Assembly (NCBI GenBank): GCA_934561175.1
Contig: CAKTFW010000019.1
Coordinates: forward strand, 1-25,328
Reading direction: 5' to 3'
Source of the DNA: an uncultured Oscillospiraceae bacterium
GTDB lineage: Bacteria > Bacillota > Clostridia > Oscillospirales > Oscillospiraceae
DNA length: 25,328 nt
The notes beneath the pieces were generated by a model. It was not told the origin of the DNA. It saw only the letters and a program-made list of their open reading frames with translations, and ran no database searches. The first letter of the stretch is position 1, and each line of letters begins with the position of its first letter. This document shows positions 1 through 8,159 of the stretch, one piece after another. A program made the translations under genes and the position numbers.

Positions 1-1520
1 GCATAGAGGACCGCATTTCCTGCGTGGGAGGTGGTGAGAAAATAAGCAATGGGATCCGTACCATCTGGTGCACGCTCCGGTGTGCTGGTGTAAGATACAA
101 GGGATTCCAGACGATCACGCACATGGGCGACAGAGCTGTATACGCTGTCCAGATCCGGATCATAATTCTCCCAGAACAGTTCACGCAGCAGGGGAGAGAG
201 TGTGGCGTCCGCTGCGGTGTAGGTGTTGTAAACAAAACCGCGGTAGACAGATTCTGCTTCGCAGTAGCGCACCTGTTCCTCTGTTTGCGGATTGCCAACC
301 CAGGCTTCGCGCAGTGTCAGCTCGGCCGGGCGGCCGCTGGAGCGCTCATCCAGCGTGTAAGTGGATGCACCACGCAAGCCGCGCGGACGAATGCGCGAAT
401 CCTGCTCATCAGTGGATTTCGCAAAATAGGACTGTGTCAGGGAGATGGGCAGATACATGTAATACCGGGATGCTGCATCTGCCTGGACGATCACATGGTT
501 TTCTTCCGGTGTCTCCCCATCAGAGAGTGCATAATACTGGGAAGACTGCGTCAATGGATCAAAGCCCTGCTCATACAGCCAACGGAGCATACCGGAGTAG
601 GTGTTACTATAATCTGCCTTGCGCAGGGGGGACCACTGACCTTTCTGGTAACGCAAGCCGATAAAGCCACGCAGATAGAGCGCTTTTTCCTGCTCGGCCT
701 GGACGGTTAAACAGGTTTCAGTGCCGGCATTTAGGACATCAGCGCGGGCCAGATCACCTTCCGGCAGGGTCTGCGCGCCATAGCGTAAGGTATGAATCTG
801 CTGCAGTGTGCTTGTGCGAACGCGATCAACCGATTCCAATGGCGTACCCGGCAGCAGGACAGCGCAAAGCACTGCGGCGACGGCAGCGAGAGTCCAAAGT
901 TGGAACGCCTGCAATGATGGTGTGCTGGAGGGAGTGCTCATCCCCAAACCAAGCAGCGCGGCAAGCATCAATGCGCACGACAGCGCAGAAAATGTGCCGA
1001 TCAACAGGGAGCAAACCACAAATAAGATGCAGAGTACAGCCGCAATGGCCGTACAACGCCGGTGCGTTATGCTCCAAGCTGCTGCGCCGCATGAAAAAGC
1101 AAGCAGAAACGAGAATGCCTGCACAGAGAATGCAGTGGCTTCCACCGGGAACAGCCGCAATGCAGACTCAAAAACCGTATTATAGTGGGTAAGAATACAG
1201 TTAATCCAGAACTGCATTCCGCGCCAGAGCTCCGCTGAATTGAGCAGCAGCATTGCAAACCAGGGCAGCAGACGGAGCACCCAGCTGCAGATGCGCAGTG
1301 CACCGCCGCGGCGGATACAGAAAGCTGCACCCGCATACAAAAACCAACCGAGCAGTGCAGCCAACACGGGAATGAAAATGCGGGGGCGATTGGAACCGAG
1401 CGGTGCCAGCAGCTGAGAAAGCATCCCGCCACAGAGCAGGACTGACAGCAATCCATACCAGACAATGGGAGACCGATTGTTGATATCGGACGGTTGGACA
1501 AATTGTTTGGACTTTTGCAT
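1..1520 (-). CDS. TgpA-like multi-pass membrane protein with transglutaminase-like fold (partial, C-terminus beyond left edge)
   Basis: The frame opens at ATG 1520 and stays open to position 1. A strong ribosome site (AGGAGG, 10 nt before the ATG) lies in the 31-nt gap after the DUF58 gene. About 506 residues are visible. The first ~200 form six or seven hydrophobic segments separated by short loops, followed by a soluble, probably extracytoplasmic region. This is the layout of TgpA-type proteins, which usually end in a transglutaminase core plus a DUF4129-like tail. At the left edge the protein reads DPIAYFLTTSHAGNAVLYA, which aligns by eye with the family's 'D.veYFL....GyCv.FA' segment that carries the nucleophilic Cys. 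Here that position is Ala (about residue 503). The protein may therefore be a non-catalytic transglutaminase fold. It is the last visible gene of the kinase-LRR-MoxR-DUF58 operon. The family call is fairly firm; the function is unknown. Confidence 0.72.
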   Translation of the reverse strand, partial: MQKSKQFVQPSDINNRSPIVWYGLLSVLLCGGMLSQLLAPLGSNRPRIFIPVLAALLGWFLYAGAAFCIRRGGALRICSWVLRLLPWFAMLLLNSAELWRGMQFWINCILTHYNTVFESALRLFPVEATAFSVQAFSFLLAFSCGAAAWSITHRRCTAIAAVLCILFVVCSLLIGTFSALSCALMLAALLGLGMSTPSSTPSLQAFQLWTLAAVAAVLCAVLLPGTPLESVDRVRTSTLQQIHTLRYGAQTLPEGDLARADVLNAGTETCLTVQAEQEKALYLRGFIGLRYQKGQWSPLRKADYSNTYSGMLRWLYEQGFDPLTQSSQYYALSDGETPEENHVIVQADAASRYYMYLPISLTQSYFAKSTDEQDSRIRPRGLRGASTYTLDERSSGRPAELTLREAWVGNPQTEEQVRYCEAESVYRGFVYNTYTAADATLSPLLRELFWENYDPDLDSVYSSVAHVRDRLESLVSYTSTPERAPDGTDPIAYFLTTSHAGNAVLY

Positions 1521-1551
1521 CAGAAGACGGCCTCCTTTCTGTGAGATCGGC

Positions 1552-2730
1552 TCAGCATGGAATTCGATAGTGCTCATCCGAAGCCGGTGCGGCAGGCAGG
1601 GTAACGAGCACACAGCTTTCGCTGCTCTGAGCGTAGATAGGCGTTGCAGTGTCGGTGACGCTGACTACGCTCATGCCGAGGCGGCGGTCAAGTCCGTGTA
1701 GGTCTTCGCTGTACAAACCGTCCGAAAGAACAACGAGGCGTGTAAAATACCGGTCAAGCTGATCAGAAAGAAAGTATTGCAGTCCAATTCCCGCATGGTC
1801 GGAAACACGCAGACTCAAAAAGCGCGGAATCACGCGGTTCAGTTCACGCTGCGAGCGAACCTGAAATAGCTGAAGTCCGGTGTGGGTGGGGACGGCAAGG
1901 TAGAATGCGATATTCTGGTCCAACAGGCGCATTCCGAGCTCCACCGTCAGTGCGACGGCGGCATTGCGCCATTCTGCCGTAATGATGTGTGAATCCTGCC
2001 GCAGGCACAGATCCGGCAGCAGGCAGAGATCATAGTGAGACGGATCACTTGGTTCACGGACAATCAGGGTATCCGTTTTACTGGAAAGCTTCCAGTGGAT
2101 GGTACGCACATCGTCGCCGGGGATATACTCGCGGATATCGAAGGTCTCGCTGTGGTCAAAACCGCGGCGGTTCTGCGTCAGACCTTCCGTGCGGGATACA
2201 CCGCTGGCAGTATGCGATGGAACGATGGAGAGCGGATAGCTTGCGGGGTAAACGATGGTATGCACTGCGTCAAACGGTCGGCATTTCAGGCGGAACAGCT
2301 CCAGTACATCGCACATCTGCGCGCGTGCACAACCGATCCGCATCTCGCCGCACAGGGTGCTCTCCAAAGAGAATGGATACTGTGTATCTTTTCCACGGAC
2401 CGGAAGAATAAAGACACGGGTTTCGGTTTCGTCAAACATCGTGCTTTCCAGTTCCAGCTCCACAATCAGATATTTTGCGGCGAGCGGTCGTCTGTGCATA
2501 GTTGTATGGAGTACTGCGTGCACTGGATTCCCAAGGCGCGCGCCAGTTGGAATCGTGAGCGTCAGGACCGTACAGTCCGTATCTGCGCGGAGAAGGACGC
2601 CGAGCAGAACAAACAGTACCGCCAGCAGGACGAAGGCATAGAACAGATAGGCGCGGCTGAACCAAAACAATGCGACCAGCAATACTGCGATGGTAAGACC
2701 GAAGCCAATTCGGCTTTTTACAATGCTCAT
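1552..2730 (-). CDS. DUF58 family membrane protein
   Basis: The product is 392 residues. Two hydrophobic helices fill residues ~9-48. A beta-rich region follows, and then the DUF58 signature at residues ~198-218, with DIREYIPGDDVRTIHWK and a following Lys/Thr-rich stretch. The C-terminal half fits the von Willebrand-A-like domain seen in this family. DUF58 proteins are normally encoded beside MoxR ATPases and are thought to work with them in envelope assembly or protein maturation; the biochemical role is not established. The ATG at 2730 overlaps the MoxR stop as ATGA, so translational coupling is expected. The TgpA-like gene follows after 31 nt. Confidence 0.88.
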   Translation of the reverse strand: MSIVKSRIGFGLTIAVLLVALFWFSRAYLFYAFVLLAVLFVLLGVLLRADTDCTVLTLTIPTGARLGNPVHAVLHTTMHRRPLAAKYLIVELELESTMFDETETRVFILPVRGKDTQYPFSLESTLCGEMRIGCARAQMCDVLELFRLKCRPFDAVHTIVYPASYPLSIVPSHTASGVSRTEGLTQNRRGFDHSETFDIREYIPGDDVRTIHWKLSSKTDTLIVREPSDPSHYDLCLLPDLCLRQDSHIITAEWRNAAVALTVELGMRLLDQNIAFYLAVPTHTGLQLFQVRSQRELNRVIPRFLSLRVSDHAGIGLQYFLSDQLDRYFTRLVVLSDGLYSEDLHGLDRRLGMSVVSVTDTATPIYAQSSESCVLVTLPAAPASDEHYRIPC

Positions 2731-3668
2731 TCGTGTGCAACGCCGCCGGGGCGGACTTCCTGAAGCAGGGAGGTGAGAATCTCACGGGCATTGACGCCGT
2801 CAACACGAGCCTGCGGACGGAGAACAAGGCGGTGTGCGCAGACATCGGCGAATACTTCCTGCACATCCTCCGGAATGACATAGTTGCGCTCGCGCAGCAC
2901 TGCACAGGCGCGCGCCATGCGGACTACAGCCGAGACGCCGCGCGGCGAGATGCCAAGCTCAATCAGTGGGTGGGAACGCGTGGCTTCACACAGCTGAATC
3001 GCATAAGCAAGAACAGCGTCGGTCACACGGACAGCGGAGAGATAGTTCTGAATCTCCAGAATGTTTGACGCATTGGTAACGGCGACAAGGTCGGACAGCG
3101 GATTGTGATAGCGCTGGGCAGTCAGGATGCGGATCTGATTTTCCAGGGTCGGATAGCCGATGGAAAGACAAACCATGAATCGGTCCAGCTGCGACTCCGG
3201 TAGCGGCTGCGTGCCGGACGAGCCGAGTGGGTTCTGCGTTGCAATGCAGATAAACGGGGACGGGATCGGATGCGTAACGCCATCCACGGTGATAGTGTGC
3301 TCTTCCATGACCTCCAGCAGCGCTGCCTGCGTTTTTGGGGAGGTACGGTTGATCTCATCCGCCAGCAGCAGCTGGCAATTGGCTGCACCGTCGCGGTACT
3401 CAAATTTATTGGTCTCACGGTTAAAAATCGTAAAACCGGTAATGTCAGACGGCAGCGTATCCGGTGTGAACTGGATGCGCTTGTGGTCCAGACCGAGCGC
3501 ACGGGAGAAAGCGACGGCCAGAGTTGTTTTACCAACGCCGGGGCGGTCTTCCAGCAGAATGTGGCCGCCGGCGTAGATGGTCATGAGCACCTTTTCAACG
3601 ATCTCATCCTTGCCGATAAAGGCTTTTTTTACCTCGGCGATGATCTGTTTGGACTGTTCAACGATCAT
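2727..3668 (-). CDS. MoxR family AAA+ ATPase
   Basis: The product is 313 residues, the normal size for the family. Walker A is DRPGVGKTT at ~41-49, Walker B is LLLADEINR at ~100-108, sensor 1 is CIATQNP at ~131-137, and the sensor 2 SPRG lies at ~241-244 in the C-terminal lid. MoxR ATPases are cytoplasmic chaperone-like machines that usually act with DUF58/vWA partners. The ATG at 3668 lies 3 nt after the stop of the large LRR gene. Its GAGGAG ribosome site is inside the end of that gene, so the two are coupled. Downstream it overlaps DUF58 by 4 nt. The client is unknown; the LRR protein encoded immediately upstream is an obvious candidate by position only. Confidence 0.95.
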   Translation of the reverse strand: MIVEQSKQIIAEVKKAFIGKDEIVEKVLMTIYAGGHILLEDRPGVGKTTLAVAFSRALGLDHKRIQFTPDTLPSDITGFTIFNRETNKFEYRDGAANCQLLLADEINRTSPKTQAALLEVMEEHTITVDGVTHPIPSPFICIATQNPLGSSGTQPLPESQLDRFMVCLSIGYPTLENQIRILTAQRYHNPLSDLVAVTNASNILEIQNYLSAVRVTDAVLAYAIQLCEATRSHPLIELGISPRGVSAVVRMARACAVLRERNYVIPEDVQEVFADVCAHRLVLRPQARVDGVNAREILTSLLQEVRPGGVAHE

Positions 3669-3671
3669 TCC

Positions 3672-6600
3672 TCAAATCTCCTCTTCGTTTTCATTGCAAT
3701 CAGGACATGCGTCGTCAGACGGTTCGGGCTGTGGATTTTCTTCCCCCGTATCATCTTTTGGCGTGTCGGGATCTTCTTCAGATTCTTCCGGTTCATCAGG
3801 ATCCTTCTGCAGTTCGGAGTCCTCTGGTGTATCGGGTGTTTGCGGGGCGTCTGGTTCCTCCGGAGTGTCCGGTTCCTGCGGAATATTGGGCTCCTCTGGG
3901 ACATCTGCCGACAGATTGAAATTGTCAGGCAATTCCGGGAATTCTGATTCTTCCGGTGTTTCGCGCTCGGTCAGACAGATTAGATCGTCCGCGCTGTCGA
4001 TCGGTTCATATTCTTCATAGCCGCAGCGATAAAGAATTGCACGCACACGGTTTTCCGCTTCGATGAGCGCGGCGTTCAGCCGCTCCTCGTCGAGGTTGAA
4101 GTCGTCATCCAGATAGGCGGAATGCATATCGAAATACGAGTCATAACCCGCCATAGGGAAGGTCCAGTCGCGGATCAGGTTACCCGGCAGGAACGAGGAA
4201 TTCAGCGGTCTCAGCGCAATTGCCTCATCGTCCACGCCGAAATCGAAGGGAACGCCGGGGGCGCTGACATACAGTGCAGGTGCGTCTTCGCCATAGAGCC
4301 ACAGCCGCAGCTCACTGTCAAAAATATCGAAAGTTACGCCGTTGAAGGCACCGGATCGAATACCGACAAGCGTCGACGGCAGGTCGACATCCCGCAGATT
4401 GGGACTCTCGGCGAACGCGTTTTCGCCGATGTAATCAATGGCCCAGCCATAGGGAAGATCCATATCCGCACCCTCAAGCGTGGCCCAGGTGACATCTTGG
4501 GCGCCGGTAAGCGTCAGCGTCTGATCGTCTGCTTCCTCATACTGGAATTGGTGGACAATTTCATCAATGGGATCGAGCCACATCATTGCGCGCAGCTGGT
4601 TTTCGGCAGCGAGCAGCCGGCGGTCTACCTCAGCGGTGACTTCCGCATTGCTTGGCGGTTCCGTGTCGTAGAGATCCACATAGGTATAATACCAAAGTAC
4701 CTGATAGGAAGACATATCATACATGCTGGAATAGCCGGTCATGGGATAGCGCCAGTTTGCGATGAATTGCTCCGGAATATCGGTAACAATGTGCAGCAGT
4801 TCCTGCTCTTCCTCTTCCGTCCAGGCGAGATTGAAACGATAGGGGGTACCATATCCTGCTAACAGCAGCGTGGGTACATCCTCCGTAAATTCAAGCGTGC
4901 GCAGCGCATTGCATTCGGAGAACATGTTGTAACGCAGAGCGGAATCATAGGCGACATAGCCAATGGTCACTTTTTCAAGGGAAGAGCAGCCGTCAAACAG
5001 AAACTCTGCCAGGCTGTTGCCGCGGAATTCGCTGGGAAGTGTGACGGATTTCAACCTGTTGCAGGAAGAAAAGGCATTTTCACCGTAAGTTACATCCGCA
5101 GGCAGAACCACATCGCTGCCAAGGCTGGAAGATGCAAACGCGTATTTTTCAATACGCAGATAGTATTGCGTCAGATTCGAGAAGTCGATCGTCAGATCGC
5201 TGCTGCCGTCTTTTGTCCCGGCATTCTGGAATGCGTGCCAGAAGATAAGGCTGGTGGTGGAGGGCAGTGTCACAACACCGTCTGCCTTTGCACCGGAGCG
5301 CAGTGCAATCCAGTCCTCGTCCGAACTGTCTACGCCATAGAGCACGCGGGTGCCGCCGCAATCTACCATTTCATAGTGCACAATATCGTCGGCGGACACA
5401 AAAGAAATCCAGTTGTTATTGTAGCCCTGGTTCACGGTTGGGGCGAACAGGAAACAATAACCCTCGCCCGGCGCAGGAAGGCTGAGATCCTGTGCCTGCA
5501 GGTCGCAGGTCTCGGCGTTGGAGGCGATGAAGCGGAGACTGTAGCAGCCGTCGAAGGACTCCTTGCCGATCATAACCGTCGGAGCGTCAATCACAACGCC
5601 TTCCAGACTGATGCAGCCTGCAAATGCACGGTAACCAATAGAGGCAGTCTGCTCCGGCAGATCAACCCATTGCAGATCGTCGCAGTCGGCAAATGCGGCC
5701 TCACCAATGGCGTCAACGGTTACGGTGCCGCCATTGCCATCGGGAATGACACCGTCAAATTCAGTCAGATCCTTGGGAGCGTTGAGCAGGACGATTCTTC
5801 CGCTTAGTTCCTCATAGGTAAAACCATCTGCGTTGACGATGGTAACGAGCTGCACCTGAACGCCTTCCGGTGCGGCGGCCAGTGCAGCATTGTACTGGCC
5901 AGTGGAATAGCAGACGATCAGCTCCAGATTCGGTGCGCCGTCAAAGCAGTCATCTGCCAGGGTAAGGGCGCTGCCATTCTGAGGCAGGAACAGTGTGGTC
6001 AGATCGTTCAGACCGTTCAGCGCTCCGGAATCCATGCCGGTAATGCCATTCGGAAGGCTCAGCCAACGGGTCTGCGGATCAACAACCAGATGCACCTGCT
6101 TGTTACCGCTCAGTAAAAGATTGTCCTGCACAGTGTGGGAATTTACCGGATCATTTGCAGGGGCAACATGAATTCCATAGGTGCGAAGCGTTGCAGCATT
6201 TGCGCGTACATAGTCTGCAAACAGGCTGCTTTTTACCACAATGCAGCAGTTCCGGCCAACATTTTCGTAGTTGATTTCCGGAATCTCGTCCAACGAGCTT
6301 GCATAGAGTGTCAGGGTTTTCAGATGGTTGCCATTGGGGAGGACAACGCGCGTCACGCCTGCATCAACGGTCAGTGCGGTGGCGTCGGTTGGTACACCAA
6401 GAATTTCCGTCCCCATCGCGTTGAACAGAATTCCGTTTTGGGCGGTGAAGTATGGATTGTCTTTGGATACGGTATAGCCCTTTCTGACCTCAAGACCGAG
6501 ATTATAGTTCAGCGGGTCGATGCGACCGGAGGTATCGACATACAAAACGGTGGACGAGAGATTCAGATAATCCGTGCTGATCGCGGAATAGGGAACCTGA

Positions 6601-8159
6601 ACGGCCTGCACATATTCCGGCACATCAATATGTGTGGCGCGGTTGATGCCGGCGTTCGAGTCATATACGGTATCTTTGTAATAGGTGAGCGTCTGCAGAT
6701 AGCTCAGTTTGCCAAGACCGGAAGCACTGGTGTGAATTTTGCAGTCGGTATCGATATACCACTGCGTCAGCTCCACCTGATACCGGTCGGTATCGAGCGG
6801 TACGAAGTCAAGCGCTTCCAGCAGATGGCGGCCTCTTGTAACGGGGTAGAACCAATCCAGCTTTGTGCCGTTCTCCACCCATCCGGGGAAAAGCACGGAG
6901 AGAGGCGGCTGACGGGAAGCCTGCGTACCATTTGAGGTTACTGCGCGGGCATCGACGCCGCGATCGCGGAACACACGCTGCTGCCAGTAGAACAGATTGA
7001 GTATCGAGCCGAGCTCCAGATTCTGGTTGAACGAATCCGAATTGATCACCCAGCTCGAATCGATTTCCGTGGTACCTTCTGGCAGTTGGGTGTTCAGAAC
7101 GATAATGCGGCTCTGCTGCAGATAGGGATACCGCGGCACCGGGAGATACTGGACCCATTTATCGGACAGATGGAACCGGTAATAAGCTTTGACATAGATG
7201 ACACTGGCATCGTTGGGAATGGTAATCGCCTTTCCGTCTGTCAGGTCTTCCCAGGGGCCGTCTTCACTTTCAAAAGATACGGCGTCGATACGGATGTATT
7301 TGCCGAGCGCATCGCTGTCAAAGTAGTGCATGACATTGTTGCTGTCTATCAGGTAGGTATCGAATGCACAGTAGACCACGCGGCTGTCAATTGTCTGGCC
7401 GGTGTAAAGCAAAATGCCTTTCCCGCCGAACGGCATCGTGAAGATGAATCGATAGTTTTCATCCGGTTCGGTGATCTTGTCTTCGTTAAATACCTTTTTA
7501 ATGTCCATGCCGATATCGGCCGGCTCATATTTTTCATATTCGTCCGGGTCAACGACATCCTTGACGACCGGCGTGGTTGGCACCGGTGACGGTGCGGGCG
7601 CAGGTGTCTCGTTGCCGCCGTCAATAATGGTATCGGGCTGCGACGGCGTGGTGGTGTTATCCGAAGGCGGAATGACACTGGGGTGATCATCACCCTGGGA
7701 ATTATCGTCGGAATCACTGGTGCCGGGAAGGGTGCCGCCGCCGGGCAGAATTAGATCAGCGCCGCCGTTTCCGTCTACAATTTCATAGAAGGAGTCCGCA
7801 GTGCCATCGCCGGAGGCGGTACCGGTGCCGGTGGAAATACCGACGGCGTTGCCTGTACTGCTGGGCAGTGCCGTATCCGAAGAAAACAGATAACCGTCGT
7901 TACTGCCGCGGCCTCCGTCAGCGCGGTCGGACAGATCGTCCGTCTCCCAGAACGAATCGCTGTTGTTCTGCTCGGTGTCGAGTGCAGACATGGAGTTTTG
8001 CTCCGGGAAGAGCACTTGATTTGTCTGCAGCGCCCGGTCTGCGCCGGTGGGCTGAAAACCGGTACCATTGCTGTATGCGCTGATGATGAGCGCAGCCGCA
8101 GCGGCCGTTGCAAGAATCGCGGCTGTAAAAATGGCAGGTCGTGTGAAATTTTTCTTCAT
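3672..8159 (-). CDS. Giant membrane-anchored leucine-rich-repeat (BspA-like) protein with acidic Pro-rich tail
   Basis: The product is 1495 residues. A Lys-containing N-terminus and a hydrophobic segment (residues ~9-29) form a signal anchor or signal peptide. Residues ~30-205 are a low-complexity Ser/Thr/Gly/Asp/Pro linker. Residues ~205-800 are a large beta-rich region I cannot assign. LRR_5/BspA-like repeats appear at ~815-880, ~960-1098 and ~1240-1275, with typical 'AFAGCISLEGV', 'SFDGCYSLRFI' and 'LFDGCSSLEKVTI' units. A ~110-residue module occurs twice (~1085-1199 and ~1283-1387). Residues ~1401-1495 are a Glu/Asp/Pro repeat tail with CPDC near the end. No LPXTG or SLH anchor is seen, so N-terminal anchoring is likely. 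The ATG overlaps the kinase stop as ATGA, with AGGAG 11 nt upstream. Function is unknown; surface recognition or a client of the downstream MoxR-DUF58 pair are guesses. Confidence 0.85.
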   Translation of the reverse strand: MKKNFTRPAIFTAAILATAAAAALIISAYSNGTGFQPTGADRALQTNQVLFPEQNSMSALDTEQNNSDSFWETDDLSDRADGGRGSNDGYLFSSDTALPSSTGNAVGISTGTGTASGDGTADSFYEIVDGNGGADLILPGGGTLPGTSDSDDNSQGDDHPSVIPPSDNTTTPSQPDTIIDGGNETPAPAPSPVPTTPVVKDVVDPDEYEKYEPADIGMDIKKVFNEDKITEPDENYRFIFTMPFGGKGILLYTGQTIDSRVVYCAFDTYLIDSNNVMHYFDSDALGKYIRIDAVSFESEDGPWEDLTDGKAITIPNDASVIYVKAYYRFHLSDKWVQYLPVPRYPYLQQSRIIVLNTQLPEGTTEIDSSWVINSDSFNQNLELGSILNLFYWQQRVFRDRGVDARAVTSNGTQASRQPPLSVLFPGWVENGTKLDWFYPVTRGRHLLEALDFVPLDTDRYQVELTQWYIDTDCKIHTSASGLGKLSYLQTLTYYKDTVYDSNAGINRATHIDVPEYVQAVQVPYSAISTDYLNLSSTVLYVDTSGRIDPLNYNLGLEVRKGYTVSKDNPYFTAQNGILFNAMGTEILGVPTDATALTVDAGVTRVVLPNGNHLKTLTLYASSLDEIPEINYENVGRNCCIVVKSSLFADYVRANAATLRTYGIHVAPANDPVNSHTVQDNLLLSGNKQVHLVVDPQTRWLSLPNGITGMDSGALNGLNDLTTLFLPQNGSALTLADDCFDGAPNLELIVCYSTGQYNAALAAAPEGVQVQLVTIVNADGFTYEELSGRIVLLNAPKDLTEFDGVIPDGNGGTVTVDAIGEAAFADCDDLQWVDLPEQTASIGYRAFAGCISLEGVVIDAPTVMIGKESFDGCYSLRFIASNAETCDLQAQDLSLPAPGEGYCFLFAPTVNQGYNNNWISFVSADDIVHYEMVDCGGTRVLYGVDSSDEDWIALRSGAKADGVVTLPSTTSLIFWHAFQNAGTKDGSSDLTIDFSNLTQYYLRIEKYAFASSSLGSDVVLPADVTYGENAFSSCNRLKSVTLPSEFRGNSLAEFLFDGCSSLEKVTIGYVAYDSALRYNMFSECNALRTLEFTEDVPTLLLAGYGTPYRFNLAWTEEEEQELLHIVTDIPEQFIANWRYPMTGYSSMYDMSSYQVLWYYTYVDLYDTEPPSNAEVTAEVDRRLLAAENQLRAMMWLDPIDEIVHQFQYEEADDQTLTLTGAQDVTWATLEGADMDLPYGWAIDYIGENAFAESPNLRDVDLPSTLVGIRSGAFNGVTFDIFDSELRLWLYGEDAPALYVSAPGVPFDFGVDDEAIALRPLNSSFLPGNLIRDWTFPMAGYDSYFDMHSAYLDDDFNLDEERLNAALIEAENRVRAILYRCGYEEYEPIDSADDLICLTERETPEESEFPELPDNFNLSADVPEEPNIPQEPDTPEEPDAPQTPDTPEDSELQKDPDEPEESEEDPDTPKDDTGEENPQPEPSDDACPDCNENEEEI
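3999..4313 (-). repeat. Internal duplicated module, copy 2 (LRR protein residues ~1283-1387)
   Basis: This copy contains LIRDWTFPMAGYDSYFDMHS followed by the helix AALIEAENRVRAILY and ending EPID. The two copies are separated by a short LRR-like stretch, so the duplication unit may be LRR plus module. I do not recognise the module as a named domain. Confidence 0.75.
4563..4907 (-). repeat. Internal duplicated module, copy 1 (LRR protein residues ~1085-1199)
   Basis: This copy contains FIANWRYPMTGYSSMYDMSSY followed by a helical stretch RRLLAAENQLRAMMW and then DPID. It matches copy 2 in the order of its conserved residues: Trp-x-(Tyr/Phe)-Pro-Met-x-Gly-Tyr, then Asp-Met-x-Ser, then a charged helix with AEN..LRA, then a short xPID end. 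Confidence 0.75.

Noticed and set aside
68..1192. Several plus-strand and alternative minus-strand frames over the first 1.5 kb
   Set aside because: They are shadows of the TgpA-like gene, whose continuous minus-strand frame has a ribosome site, membrane helices and operon context.
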